Source: CAJQQY01 sp045106765 (GTDB lineage Bacteria > Bacteroidota > Bacteroidia > Chitinophagales > Saprospiraceae). Taken from it: 64,000 nt of DNA. The notes under the pieces were generated by a model. That model saw only the letters and a program-made list of their open reading frames with translations. It was not told the origin of the DNA and searched no databases. Numbering within the stretch: the first letter of the stretch is position 1; every line of letters begins with the position of its first letter. Made by a program: the position numbers and the translations under genes. This document shows, piece after piece, positions 50,712-59,904 of this stretch. The stretch covers positions 1 to 64,000 of the forward strand of contig JBGCFD010000125.1 of the NCBI GenBank assembly GCA_045106765.1, read 5' to 3'.

Positions 50712-51935
50712 ATGAGAGTAGAAAAAATACAATTTGAAAATGCCAATGGTTACACACTTTCTGCCCGTTTAGAATTCCCACCAGATAGTCATCCCTATGC
50801 TTATGCAATTTTTGCACATGTTTTTACAGGCAATAAAAACTTATCAGCGACACGGCATATCAGTCGTTCGTTGACACAGCATGGTATCGGAGTTTTACGA
50901 TTTGACTTTACAGGATTGGGAGAAAGTGAAGGAGATTTTGCAGATACAAATTTCACTTCAAATGTTGAAGATCTTTTGGCTGCTTCTAAATATTTGGAAG
51001 AGAATTATAAAGCGCCGCGGATTTTAATTGGACATTCTTTAGGCGGTGCCGCGGTGATCTTTGCAGCCTCTCAATTAGATTCCATTCAAGCGGTAGCAAC
51101 TATTGGCGCACCTTCTGAACCTGAACATGTAACACATCTTTTGCATGATAAAATTGAAGATATTGAAAAAACAGGAATAGCTAATGTTTCCATTGGAGGT
51201 CGAAATTTCACTATAAAAAAACAGTTCTTGGATGATCTTCGAAGCAAGGATATGTTTAAAATTTTGAAGGATTTAAAAAAGCCAATTTTAGTTTTACACT
51301 CACCACAAGATAGTGTAGTGGAAATCGAAAATGCAGCTAAAATTTATCATGCAGCTTTTCATCCTAAGAGTTTCGTTTCGCTTGACGGAGCAGATCATAT
51401 GCTTTCAAAAAAAGGAGATGCAGCTTACGCAGGTGATTTAGTTGCTTCATGGATGACCCGATATGTCATTCCTCCAAAAGTTGAAAAATTAAAAACAGAT
51501 GCACAAGTTGCTGTGAAATTAGGTGACGTTGGATTCACCGCAGAGATTCAAGCAGGACAGCATGGAATGCTAGCTGACGAAAGTGAAGATTTAGGTGGTG
51601 ATGATTTTGGCCCTTCGCCTTATCAATATCTTTCTGCCGCTTTAGGAGCTTGCACGGTGATGACTTTGCAGATGTACGCACGCCGAAAAAAGTGGGATCT
51701 GAAAGAAGTAAAAGTACACATCGACCATGGTAAAAAATATGCGGACGATTGCAAAGAGTGTTTAGAATTTAGCAAAGAAGTTAAAATTGACCATTTTGAA
51801 AAAGTGATTGAATTGGAAGGAAACTTGACGGAAGAACAAATGAATCGCCTACTCGAAATTGCAGATCGTTGTCCTGTTCATCGAACGTTGCACAAGGAAG
51901 TGAAAATTACAACTAGATTAAAAGTAACTGTTTAA
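50712..51935 (+). CDS. Bifunctional alpha/beta hydrolase - OsmC protein
   Basis: A 407-residue fusion. Residues 1-250 are a serine hydrolase: YAIFAHVFTGNKNLSATRHISRSL, G-H-S-L-G-G nucleophile elbow in LIGHSLGGAAVIFAAS, PILVLHSPQDSVVEIENA with the acid, and DGADHMLSKKGDA with the His. Residues about 265-407 are an OsmC/Ohr-like domain with the two peroxidatic-type cysteines in LSAALGACTVMTLQMYARRKKW and DRCPVHRTL. This fusion is known in several bacteria, with proposed thioester/peroxide roles. I start at the ATG of MRVEKIQFEN; the frame upstream is not conserved. The Rof-like gene follows after nine bases. Confidence 0.9.
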   Translation: MRVEKIQFENANGYTLSARLEFPPDSHPYAYAIFAHVFTGNKNLSATRHISRSLTQHGIGVLRFDFTGLGESEGDFADTNFTSNVEDLLAASKYLEENYKAPRILIGHSLGGAAVIFAASQLDSIQAVATIGAPSEPEHVTHLLHDKIEDIEKTGIANVSIGGRNFTIKKQFLDDLRSKDMFKILKDLKKPILVLHSPQDSVVEIENAAKIYHAAFHPKSFVSLDGADHMLSKKGDAAYAGDLVASWMTRYVIPPKVEKLKTDAQVAVKLGDVGFTAEIQAGQHGMLADESEDLGGDDFGPSPYQYLSAALGACTVMTLQMYARRKKWDLKEVKVHIDHGKKYADDCKECLEFSKEVKIDHFEKVIELEGNLTEEQMNRLLEIADRCPVHRTLHKEVKITTRLKVTV

Positions 51936-51944
51936 TATTTTTTT

Positions 51945-52196
51945 ATGAAAAAAAAATACATCCCCATCGACTGTAATTTCTATGATGAAATTGAAATACT
52001 TGCGATGCGCAAAAGTAAATCTACCATTGTTTATCTTTCTGAAGAAGAAGAGCAAACAACTATTGAAGGTGTGATTAAAAATGTTTACGCTAAAAATAAA
52101 GAAGAGTTTTTAGAAATGGAAAATGGTTTGGTATTCCGATTGGATCGGCTAATTTCATTGGATGGGAAAATTGTTCCTGGCTCTTGTAAAATTTAG
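51945..52196 (+). CDS. Rho-binding antiterminator-like (Rof family) protein
   Basis: Small protein of 83 residues matching the Rof fold: the start YIPIDCNFYDEIEILAMRK corresponds to the family's YxPIxCxxYDxxE, followed by short beta strands (TIVYLSEEEEQTTIEGVIKNVYAKNKEEFLEMENGLVFRLDRLISLDG) as in E. coli Rof (YaeO). That protein binds Rho and blocks termination; whether this relative does so is unknown. It begins nine bases after the hydrolase-OsmC fusion and is followed by a strong terminator. Confidence 0.75.
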   Translation: MKKKYIPIDCNFYDEIEILAMRKSKSTIVYLSEEEEQTTIEGVIKNVYAKNKEEFLEMENGLVFRLDRLISLDGKIVPGSCKI

Positions 52197-52217
52197 TTTA
52201 CTTTATTTTTCTCAAAA

Positions 52218-52260
52218 AAACTCTCTTCCGAAACTAGATGTTCTGGAAGAGAGTTTTTTT
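52218..52260 (+). terminator. Terminator after the Rof-like gene
   Basis: AACTCTCTTCC pairs with GGAAGAGAGTT around a 15-base loop, followed by seven T residues. Confidence 0.88.
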
Positions 52261-52281
52261 ATTGAGATCAATTATTAATCG

Positions 52282-53535
52282 TTAGTTAAACACAATCTTC
52301 CTCGTCAACGGAGCAATTCTTTCATCTTCAAACAATACATTTACAAAAAACATTCCCGCTCCTATTGTACTTTTTTCCAGAGAAAAAATGCTTTCGTTAT
52401 TGACTTCAAATCGAGTGACCATTCTTCCTAATTGATCAAAAACTTGAACAGAATAATCACTTTCTATTTTTCCAAAATCAAATCGTATCAAGTCGTAAGA
52501 TGGATTCGGATAAATGTCAATTGATTGTTGGATCGATACCATTTCATCGGTATTCGTAATCTGAAAATCAGGACACATTTGATTTTGCAAAAAGATATGA
52601 CTGTTATATTCAAACTCCGCTAAATCATCTTCATAAAATGGATCAAGAAATGGTCCATGAATGGTCGTGTGATTTCCGTCATCTACAGATTTTAAATAAT
52701 TAGGTAGATCGACTAAACTAGCTTGACTATTCAATAATCCACTCCCATCTATTTCTGCAATATTGTTCGCTAATCCATTCAAGTATGGAACTGTTCCATC
52801 ATCAATCCCATGATAACTTATCAATGGTTCTGTCTCATCTTCATCAATCCACTCTTTCTCTCTCAGACCTCCAGAAAGATTATAAACAGCAAATACATCA
52901 GAAGAGTAACTTAAGTTTTCAGCATCACCTGTATTGCCTTCAAATCCTCCATTATCATTAATAATATCCATCGTAAATGAAGGAATATTTTCATCATTTT
53001 CGTCAAGATATGCCACATGATTTGCTGTAATTGCACCTGCCGAATAACCACCTACCAAAATAAAATCAGGATGAATTTTATATGTATTATCGGTCGCGGC
53101 ATCTTGTCGAAAATATCGAACTGCTCCTTTCATATCTGAAACTGCACGCATAACTGCCCCTGTTACCGCCTCTTCACCAAATCCTAAAAATCCAACTCGA
53201 TAATCAATAGTAGCAGCAACATATCCTTTTTTGGCGAACTGTTCACAGTAATATGCCATCGTAGCTTTATCCCCAAAAATAAAACTTCCGCCAAAGGCAA
53301 AAAGAATCACAGGACGTTGTTCGTGGACATCTCCTACTGGTTCATAAATATCCATTTCCAAATCTTGATTAATTCCAAAAACAGTTGTGTTGGAACCATA
53401 AGTTACCGTACTAACGGTGAAGTCAGAAAATACATCATCAATATATCTTTCGCCATCGCACGCTAAATTATTTTGGGAAAAAGAAATTTGAACTGTACAA
53501 AATAAAAGAAAAATAAAAGTGTAATTTTTTTTCAT
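52282..53535 (-). CDS. Secreted carboxylesterase-like hydrolase with T9SS domain
   Basis: 417-residue exported alpha/beta hydrolase. Signal peptide 1-20 (FLLFCTVQISFSQ). Strand VILFAFGGSFIFGD holds an HGG-like oxyanion motif, the nucleophile elbow is G-Y-S-A-G in FILVGGYSAGAITANHVAYL, and the His is probably in DDGNHTTIHGPF. The C-terminal 80 residues are a type IX sorting domain (DIYPNPSYDLIRFDF, VQVFDQLGRMVTRFEV, GAGMFFVNVLF). It resembles feruloyl/acetyl-xylan-esterase-type enzymes (BD-FAE-like), so plant-polymer or polyester hydrolysis is plausible. A DUF5723 gene lies upstream on the same strand. Confidence 0.87.
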   Translation of the reverse strand: MKKNYTFIFLLFCTVQISFSQNNLACDGERYIDDVFSDFTVSTVTYGSNTTVFGINQDLEMDIYEPVGDVHEQRPVILFAFGGSFIFGDKATMAYYCEQFAKKGYVAATIDYRVGFLGFGEEAVTGAVMRAVSDMKGAVRYFRQDAATDNTYKIHPDFILVGGYSAGAITANHVAYLDENDENIPSFTMDIINDNGGFEGNTGDAENLSYSSDVFAVYNLSGGLREKEWIDEDETEPLISYHGIDDGTVPYLNGLANNIAEIDGSGLLNSQASLVDLPNYLKSVDDGNHTTIHGPFLDPFYEDDLAEFEYNSHIFLQNQMCPDFQITNTDEMVSIQQSIDIYPNPSYDLIRFDFGKIESDYSVQVFDQLGRMVTRFEVNNESIFSLEKSTIGAGMFFVNVLFEDERIAPLTRKIVFN

Positions 53536-53566
53536 GTAAGAATCAGTTTTGTAATTTTTAAAATGG

Positions 53567-53609
53567 AAAAGATCTTAGTCTAATTTTTACAATTAAACTA
53601 AGATCTTTT
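53567..53609 (-). terminator. Terminator after the DUF5723 gene
   Basis: AAAAGATCTTAGT and ACTAAGATCTTTT form a 13-bp stem with a 17-base loop, symmetrical, so active in either direction. Confidence 0.78.
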
Positions 53610-53671
53610 GGTACAAATTTTCATAAGGTGTGTGGGGAATGTTTGTCTAAAGTAACAAAAAACAAATTCAC

Positions 53672-54991
53672 TTAGAACAACAAATTTAAACCTGTTCGAA
53701 AATTGGCATTTGAACTTTTGAAAGGTTGAAAAATTCCAACAACATTATCAACTGTAGCAAATAATTGAAAGGCTTTGTAGTTTATTGCAAAATTCAAACC
53801 GAGGTTGAAAAAACTATCTTTCCGAGCAGCGTAAGTAGCACCAACATTGAAGATCTTTTTGAATTTAGTATTCGCACTTAAGCCCAACATAGGAAAATGT
53901 TCTCCTCTATAATTTTCATAATAAAATAATCCACCAACTTGTGTTTTTTCATTCAACTGGTACGTTCCGCTGAGGTAAAATTTCACAGGCATACTGGTAG
54001 AGTAACTTTTATCTTCTTCGGAGAAATTAAACGTATTTTCCAGCGTATCCAAAGTACTTTCAAATGAAACTGAATCATTTTCAACGAATTGTGAAAAATC
54101 AAATCCATCGTAAGTCGTCTCTCCTTCGTTAATATAATTAGTTACATTTTCCTCCCAATTAATTCTCCCCAAATCTAGCATACTTGCTGACAAACTCAAT
54201 TTTTCATTAACGGAATAAGTTATTCCCAAGTCAACTGAAAATCCCAGATTTTTAGTAAATAAATTTTTAACATCAATCGTTTTTAGACTCAAATCAAAAT
54301 CATCCGTTTCATCTAAATTTTCGACTCCCGCAGTATTCAAAATGTAATCTCTATCGAGTGTAAGTTGATAAACATCATCATCTGTAAAAAGTGAAACATC
54401 TCCTTTTTCAGTAGTAGCATTCGCAATTCCAGATAAAAATTTCACACGTGCTCCTACGTTTAATTGTTTTAATTGTATCGCTCCACTCAATCCAAATTCG
54501 TGATATGCATTTAAATGTAAGTCATGACTCAAGTTAATTTTTTGACCTACAAATTGACCATTGCCCTCTAGGAACAGTTGAGCTAAAGTTTTTGGGAATT
54601 TTAAATATAAATCTGCCTTTTGAAGATGACTAAAACCTAGCTGTACTTTTCCAAATCGATAACCAATATTAAATGTTTCCACTTCCAAAACTCCTCGGAA
54701 AATATTATTAGTCATTGGTAAACTCGCTAATGCATCTCCAATTTCTATACCTTCTTTATCATTCAAATAATCTACAATCAACGAACTAAAATCACCAGTA
54801 TTATTGTAATAATTCAAATGAAGACTAGGAAGCCCTATCACTAATTTTTTCTCAGAAATATAAGCAGGGTTAGTTTTGGAGGTTTGCCAGACATTCATAA
54901 AGTGCAAACCTACTTCTTGCTGAGAAAATGTAATTATATTGTTACAAAAAACAAAAAAAACAGTACATATTAAAAAACGGTATTTGAACAT
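53672..54991 (-). CDS. DUF5723-type outer-membrane protein
   Basis: 439 residues, signal peptide 1-23. The mature part is a series of amphipathic beta strands with the family opening LHFMNVWQTSKTNPAYISEKKLVIGLPSLHLNYYN, then GDALASLPMTNNIFRGVLEVETFNIGYRFGKVQLGFSH. The last strand ends in FRTGLNLLF, with the C-terminal Phe expected for barrel insertion. These proteins occur widely in Bacteroidota; function is unknown. The lipoprotein gene at 55057-56592 is just upstream on the same strand and may share its transcript. Confidence 0.8.
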   Translation of the reverse strand: MFKYRFLICTVFFVFCNNIITFSQQEVGLHFMNVWQTSKTNPAYISEKKLVIGLPSLHLNYYNNTGDFSSLIVDYLNDKEGIEIGDALASLPMTNNIFRGVLEVETFNIGYRFGKVQLGFSHLQKADLYLKFPKTLAQLFLEGNGQFVGQKINLSHDLHLNAYHEFGLSGAIQLKQLNVGARVKFLSGIANATTEKGDVSLFTDDDVYQLTLDRDYILNTAGVENLDETDDFDLSLKTIDVKNLFTKNLGFSVDLGITYSVNEKLSLSASMLDLGRINWEENVTNYINEGETTYDGFDFSQFVENDSVSFESTLDTLENTFNFSEEDKSYSTSMPVKFYLSGTYQLNEKTQVGGLFYYENYRGEHFPMLGLSANTKFKKIFNVGATYAARKDSFFNLGLNFAINYKAFQLFATVDNVVGIFQPFKSSNANFRTGLNLLF

Positions 54992-55017
54992 TTTTTCTTT
55001 TTTATTAATTATAAAAC

Positions 55018-55050
55018 ACGTTGGACGTTTAACGTCAGTCGTCCAATGTC
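55018..55050 (-). terminator. Hairpin between the lipoprotein and DUF5723 genes
   Basis: GTTGGACG pairs with CGTCCAAT around a loop containing TTTAACGTCAGT. On the minus strand it is followed by TGTTTT. It may weaken read-through between the two genes. Confidence 0.5.
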
Positions 55051-55056
55051 ATTTTT

Positions 55057-56592
55057 TTATTTCGTTCCCACTTTCATTCCCATTCGAATATTAACATCTT
55101 GATCCGCTTTTAGATTGACGATTGGAGTAGGAGAATTATTTACATCGGTGGTGAAAAATGTTCCATCAATAATCATTTTTTTCGCTGTTCTAATATTTTC
55201 AAATTGAGTTGCATTGATCGTCGAGAAGGTTTCTTTTTTGGCAATTTCACCTGTGGCATTTCCATCCGAATCGACTGGTGCAGGTGTCAAAATATTTTCA
55301 TCCGTAGCATAAAGTGAATCCAATAAAAATTCATTTCCCATTTCATCTTCTCCGACAAAATAAACTTGTATACCGATTCCTAGTGGGATTTCATTTTCAG
55401 CAACCATTTTGAATTCTACATATTCTATCTGATCGTATTGCTCAAAATTCACATTAAAGGTGTCTCTTCCTTTGAAGTTATTTACGTGTCCTCGGAAAGG
55501 CAAATCAACTGCAACTTGCACTTGAAAATAACTAGAGTCAGTCATAAATCCAATCACTTGAGTACCGTCAGGATTCGAAATGGCATCCACATCATAATCC
55601 ACAGAAACAGGACCAGAACTTAAAACATCCACCACATTAGAATTAGTTTTATCAAAATCAAAAACAGTCGTTTTAATTTGACCAACCTCATTCAACGCTG
55701 GGTAAGCAAAGTCAATCCCATCTTGAATATAGGAACTTTCCAATGTGATAGTGTTTCCATCTACTGTCAAAATTTCAAGTGTATTCACTACTGATCGCAC
55801 AGGAAACCCAAACCCATTTTCAACGGTAATTTGGATCACCGGGTCTTCAAAATAAACATCACCTTGAACCCAATTTTCAAAAAACTCAATCTCTATCGTA
55901 TCTCTTTCTAGATCCAATAATTCTTGTCCCCAATATCCTTCTGCGTAAGAAAACTCTAAACCTGAAATTCCAACTGCATGGGTATTTGTAAAGACAACTC
56001 GCTCTCCGTCACTTTCTCGGTATGCCTCATAAATAATCGTTAATTGATCACTATCAGTCGCCAAATCATATCCAGCTAAAGGGTAAAAAGGTAATATTGG
56101 CCAAGACTCATTAGCTGTACCTACCGAATCAAGTAATCTATTTGCCTCAAAGATTTGCCCATTTTTAGTCAATTCAGGAATTCGTAAAGTGACATCTATT
56201 TTTTCTGCAAATGGATTATCAAACACAACACCTAGATTCCCTGCTTTGATTTTGGTTAGCGTAATATCTAATGTTCCTGGCAAATCAAAATCAAAAAGAG
56301 TCACAGAGTCTGTTAACGCAATTGGAAGTACTGGTATAAAATCAAACAATTCATTCCCTGTTCGTTTCGTCACATTCCCTCGGTAATTAAGTGTAACAAT
56401 ACCGTCTGACCCTATTGTGATGGAAGTCTCGTCATTGATGCCATCCAAAAGGTTAGTCAAATTTGTTGTGGTATAAAAAAGAGGAACGGCAATCTCTCTT
56501 TTGGAATCTATTGGATCATCAAATCCATCTTTACAACCAATGATTAATGACAAAGTCACTAACAGTAAAAGTTGAAGTAAAATATTTTTCAT
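55057..56592 (-). CDS. Large hypothetical lipoprotein
   Basis: 511-residue lipoprotein: signal with lipobox LIIGC (Cys20). The rest is beta-rich with many short strands: LTDSVTLFDFDLPGTLDITLTKIKAG, AEKIDVTLRIPELTKNG, VNFEQYDQIEYVEFKMVAENEIPLGIGIQVYFV, FENIRTAKKMIIDGTFFTTDVNNSPTPIVNLKADQDVNIRMGMKV. Such proteins commonly neighbour DUF5723 barrels in Bacteroidota, so the two may form a surface complex. No named domain is recognised. Expected location is the outer membrane. Confidence 0.75.
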   Translation of the reverse strand: MKNILLQLLLLVTLSLIIGCKDGFDDPIDSKREIAVPLFYTTTNLTNLLDGINDETSITIGSDGIVTLNYRGNVTKRTGNELFDFIPVLPIALTDSVTLFDFDLPGTLDITLTKIKAGNLGVVFDNPFAEKIDVTLRIPELTKNGQIFEANRLLDSVGTANESWPILPFYPLAGYDLATDSDQLTIIYEAYRESDGERVVFTNTHAVGISGLEFSYAEGYWGQELLDLERDTIEIEFFENWVQGDVYFEDPVIQITVENGFGFPVRSVVNTLEILTVDGNTITLESSYIQDGIDFAYPALNEVGQIKTTVFDFDKTNSNVVDVLSSGPVSVDYDVDAISNPDGTQVIGFMTDSSYFQVQVAVDLPFRGHVNNFKGRDTFNVNFEQYDQIEYVEFKMVAENEIPLGIGIQVYFVGEDEMGNEFLLDSLYATDENILTPAPVDSDGNATGEIAKKETFSTINATQFENIRTAKKMIIDGTFFTTDVNNSPTPIVNLKADQDVNIRMGMKVGTK

Positions 56593-56973
56593 GAATTATT
56601 TTTTTACAAAAGTCGAAAAAAAAATGTGAATTGAATGTAAACCGTTGGTCTAATTCAATTTTTAGGGAAAAATCAAAGGATATTAAAAGCTAGGTTAAAG
56701 ATAGGATTGTTAGGGAAAGATTCTTTATTTATAAATCGAATTGGGATCAAAAAAGATGCTTGTCAAACGATAATTTGTCTCTTCCTATTATGTTTTCATT
56801 GTTTAGTTTTCTTAAAAAAATACTATAGCAATGAAATTATAAAATGAAACTATCTTCTAATTTCGTACACGTAAGTTTATTAAGAAAGGTTGGGGAAAGT
56901 TAAATGCTTTATCAGGAAATCAGTTAAATAGGAATACTACCTGATTTCCTAATTAACTGATTCTCTGATAAAC
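56593..56973. other. Intergenic stretch with hairpin
   Basis: 380 bases, AT-rich and gene-free. AGGAAATCAG (56914-56923) pairs exactly with CTGATTTCCT (56941-56950); a partly overlapping pair AATCAGTTAA/TTAACTGATT offers an alternative fold. It lies just beyond the 56974 gene's stop. Confidence 0.6.
56914..56950 (-). terminator. Likely terminator after the beta-CASP gene
   Basis: A perfect 10-bp hairpin beginning about 24 bases beyond the stop codon; no strong T-run follows, so it may act mainly in stabilising the transcript end. Confidence 0.5.
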
Positions 56974-58398
56974 CTAACCCAATTTTGCTTCTTCTGATAA
57001 CTTTGGAATTCTAACAGATTTAAAGCCTTTTTCGATCAAAAGTTTTTTAAATTTCTTTTGCTTCTTAGGTTCACCATGAACTAAGAAAAGTTTTTTCATT
57101 TTTTTCTGATTTCCCAAAAAGTCAATAATTTCTCCTCGATCAGCATGAGCTGAAAAGGAGTCCATAATCTCAATCTCCATGTTGACAATTTTCCATTCGC
57201 CAAACATTTTTACTTTTTCGACTCCTTGTCTTAATATTCCTCCCAAAGTATTGGGAGAACAATATCCTACGATTAGTAAAGTATTTTTTTCTTGATCGAT
57301 ATTATTAAAAATATGATGTCGTATTCTTCCTGCCGTCATCATTCCTGATGCGCTGATGATAATGCAAGGTTCGTTGGAATCATTTAAAGATTTTGAAATA
57401 GCTACTTCTCGCACATAGGTCAAGCGATTAAAACCAAAAGGGTTATCATCAATCAATAAATATTCATTCAAATTGTTATCGTAACATTCTGGATGAGATC
57501 CAAAAACTTGGGTGGCATTTACCGCCAATGGACTATCGACATAAACTGGAATTTTTGGTAAATATCCTGCTGTTTCCATTTGATCGAGCATGTAAACGAT
57601 CTCTTGTGTTCTCCCCACACTAAATGCTGGAATGATTAATTTTCCCTTTTTCTCTACACATGTTTTTTTAATAATAGCTAACAATCGTTCCTCTTCCGCA
57701 GGTTTTGCTGCATGATCTTTATCTGCATATGTAGATTCACAAATCATATAATCCACCTCAGGCATAGGAATCGGATCTCTTAAAATTGGTCGATCAGGTC
57801 GTCCAATATCTCCGGTAAATCCAATCATAGTTTCTTTCCCATCAATATTTACTCGAATGGTTACACTTGCACTTCCTAAAATATGTCCTGCATCTCGAAA
57901 TAATACTTCCACATTATCATTCACTCGATGCCAACGATTATATCCTAATCCTACAAACAAATCCATCGCAGGTGGTACATCTTCACTTGTGTAAAGTGGT
58001 GTTTTGAATGTTAATGCTTTTTTTAATTTTTTCTTCTTTTTTTGTTTTCGGGTCAATCGTTTATTATGATACTCTGCATCTCGTTCTTGGATTTTTGCAC
58101 TATCTAATAACATGATTGCACAAAGACTTCGAGTAGCATGTGTACATAAAATATCTCCTTGAAAACCATCGTGAACTAATTTTGGTATTCGTCCACAATG
58201 ATCAATGTGTGAATGCGACAATATCATCAAATCAATTTCACTTGGCTCAAAATACCACGAAGAATTAAAATCATCCATTTCTGGATCATTCCCTTGGTAC
58301 AATCCACAATCCAATAAAATTTTATATCCATTATCTAATGTGACGAGGTGAGCACTTCCTGTAACGTGTCCGGCTGCTCCGCAAAATTTAATATCCAT
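56974..58398 (-). CDS. MBL-fold beta-CASP RNA-nuclease-like protein
   Basis: 474-residue metallo-beta-lactamase-fold protein of the beta-CASP group (YSH1/CPSF73-like, bacterial branch). The zinc motif HSHIDHCGRIPKLV is near 66-80. DAGHILGSASVTIRV and GFTGDIGRPDRPIL give the further His and Asp. The CASP insert (about 200-370) includes IIPAFSVGRTQEIVYMLDQM and SPLAVNATQVF, and CIIISASGMMTAGRIRHHIF and FSAHADRGEIIDFL carry the last metal ligands. A RNA 3'-end processing or nuclease role is known for relatives; here it is inferred. Confidence 0.9.
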   Translation of the reverse strand: MDIKFCGAAGHVTGSAHLVTLDNGYKILLDCGLYQGNDPEMDDFNSSWYFEPSEIDLMILSHSHIDHCGRIPKLVHDGFQGDILCTHATRSLCAIMLLDSAKIQERDAEYHNKRLTRKQKKKKKLKKALTFKTPLYTSEDVPPAMDLFVGLGYNRWHRVNDNVEVLFRDAGHILGSASVTIRVNIDGKETMIGFTGDIGRPDRPILRDPIPMPEVDYMICESTYADKDHAAKPAEEERLLAIIKKTCVEKKGKLIIPAFSVGRTQEIVYMLDQMETAGYLPKIPVYVDSPLAVNATQVFGSHPECYDNNLNEYLLIDDNPFGFNRLTYVREVAISKSLNDSNEPCIIISASGMMTAGRIRHHIFNNIDQEKNTLLIVGYCSPNTLGGILRQGVEKVKMFGEWKIVNMEIEIMDSFSAHADRGEIIDFLGNQKKMKKLFLVHGEPKKQKKFKKLLIEKGFKSVRIPKLSEEAKLG

Positions 58399-59064
58399 GT
58401 ATGTTTAAGTTTATTTTGAAGGTGTTTTAAAATGTTTGGAAAGATAATAATTTTGAATTGGAATCTAGAATTTGATTTTTAAGTCCGTTTTGAAAAAGCA
58501 AAAAAAGAAGATCAAGAATAAAAAGAAAATTAAATTGAAAGCCTCCTTGAGTAGTGATCTATGAGAAACGGGGCGGGTTGGGCTCGGCGAAAAATGAGGG
58601 TGCGGGAGCTTGCTTTGTGTGGAGCTATTTTTTCGTCTAGGGTTTTTGGTTCTTTTTTGCATAGGCAAAAAGAACGACGTTCCAAAAATCCATGGAAGAA
58701 AATATTTATAACACCTCAAATTTATTATCTAATTACTGTAGTGCATTTTCTTTTTTTCATTGAAAAAAAAAGAACCAAAAAATTCTAGACAAAAAAATAG
58801 CTCCACACAAAGCAAGCTCCCGCACCCTCATTTTTCGCCGAACCTCGCCCGCCCCACTACTCATAGTTTTCCTTTCAATTGAAATTTTGTATTTGTATCG
58901 TCAATTTTGATTTTCATTGAACTTTTGATTTTAAGACCCATTTTCCAAAAAAACTCGTAAGTCTTAACAAAGACATTCACACAGGATACTTTATTTTTAA
59001 ATGAAAGAAAATTGATTTCCTTTGTTTAACAGTCACAACTTTATTTTTGACAAAAAAACTGAAC
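58399..59064. other. Intergenic stretch dominated by a large inverted repeat
   Basis: About 660 bases without a gene. Half is the inverted element at 58555-58870. Promoter signals of the DUF547 gene should lie in the final 150 bases but are not certain. Confidence 0.6.
58555..58870. repeat. GC-rich palindromic repeat family, copy 2 (long form)
   Basis: Left arm about 58561-58656 and right arm about 58761-58866 are complementary with few mismatches. They contain GGGGCGGG, GGCGAAAAATGAGGG, GCGGGAGCTTGCTTTGTG and, further in, TTTTTGGTTCTTTTTT against its complement. About 100 AT-rich bases separate them. Outer ends carry CTATGAG/CTCATAG. This form is about three times the length of the 48.6-kb copy but uses the same outer sequence. 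Confidence 0.85.
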
Positions 59065-59829
59065 ATGAAATATTTATCATCCTCATTAACCATTTTAATT
59101 TTTGCAGCACTTTTATTCAATGCCTGTGCTGTGAGTAAAGTAAAATCCAATTCAAAACCAATCACCCATGAACTCTGGGATACCTTGGTACAAACTCATG
59201 TGAGTCCTGAAGGCAAAGTCAATTATAAAAACATCATTAAAGACAGTTTAAAATTAAATGCCTATTTAGACTTATTATCTGCCAATCATCCCAATGATAA
59301 AAACTGGTCAGCTGACGAAAGGCTTGCCTATTGGATCAATGCCTACAATGCATTTACCGTAAAATTAATCGTCGATCACTACCCTACCGCAAGCATCAAA
59401 GACATCAAAAAAGGCATCCCATTCGTAAGTGATGTTTGGGAAATTAACTTCTTCGAAATAGAAGGAAACAGTTATAATCTAAATGATATCGAACATGGAA
59501 TTATTCGAAAAAGGTTTGAAGAGCCTCGAATTCATGCAGCATGTAATTGCGCCTCCTTCTCTTGTCCAAGACTCAGAAACGAAGCTTTCACCGCAGAAAG
59601 GTTGGAAGAACAATTAGACGATCAGATGAAAGGTTTTATCAATAATAAAACTAAAAACAAGTTGGATGCAGACAATCCAAAAATGTCAAAATTATTTAAA
59701 TGGTATCGTGGAGATTTTAAAGATACAGGTAAAAGTGTTCGAGAATTTATCAATCAATATGCGGAAGTAAAAATTAATAAAGGAGCAGATTTTGATTACC
59801 TAGATTATATTTGGACACTCAACGAGTAA
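59065..59829 (+). CDS. DUF547 lipoprotein
   Basis: 254-residue lipoprotein, lipobox LLFNAC followed by AVS. The DUF547 domain fills the rest: WDTLVQTHVSPEGKVNYKNI, the hallmark RLAYWINAYNAFTVKLIVDHYPTASIKDI, the FFEIEGNSYNLNDIEHGIIRKRFEEPRIHAACNCASFSCPRLRNEAF segment with conserved His, Cys and Asn, and KLFKWYRGDF. The conserved residues suggest a papain-like or transglutaminase-related fold, but activity is unproven. Start at ATG of MKYLSSSL; an upstream TTG in frame is unlikely. The hairpin at 59848-59898 follows. Confidence 0.85.
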   Translation: MKYLSSSLTILIFAALLFNACAVSKVKSNSKPITHELWDTLVQTHVSPEGKVNYKNIIKDSLKLNAYLDLLSANHPNDKNWSADERLAYWINAYNAFTVKLIVDHYPTASIKDIKKGIPFVSDVWEINFFEIEGNSYNLNDIEHGIIRKRFEEPRIHAACNCASFSCPRLRNEAFTAERLEEQLDDQMKGFINNKTKNKLDADNPKMSKLFKWYRGDFKDTGKSVREFINQYAEVKINKGADFDYLDYIWTLNE

Positions 59830-59847
59830 TTTTTTTAACGGTGAATG

Positions 59848-59898
59848 TTAAACGATGAACGGTTAACATCTCGCAAAATATTAACCGTTCATCGTTAA
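59848..59898. repeat. Long hairpin between DUF547 and smpB genes
   Basis: TTAAACGATGAACGGTTAA (59848-59866) and TTAACCGTTCATCGTTAA (59881-59898) form an 18-pair stem with one bulge. It separates the stop codons of converging genes and probably terminates both. The words CGTTAAC and GAACGGTTAA recur near 22.2 and 60.6 kb. Confidence 0.75.
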
Positions 59899-59904
59899 CC
59901 GTTC

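Noticed and set aside
58555..58870. Insertion sequence
   Set aside because: No transposase frame lies between or beside the arms; the element is too short and non-coding.
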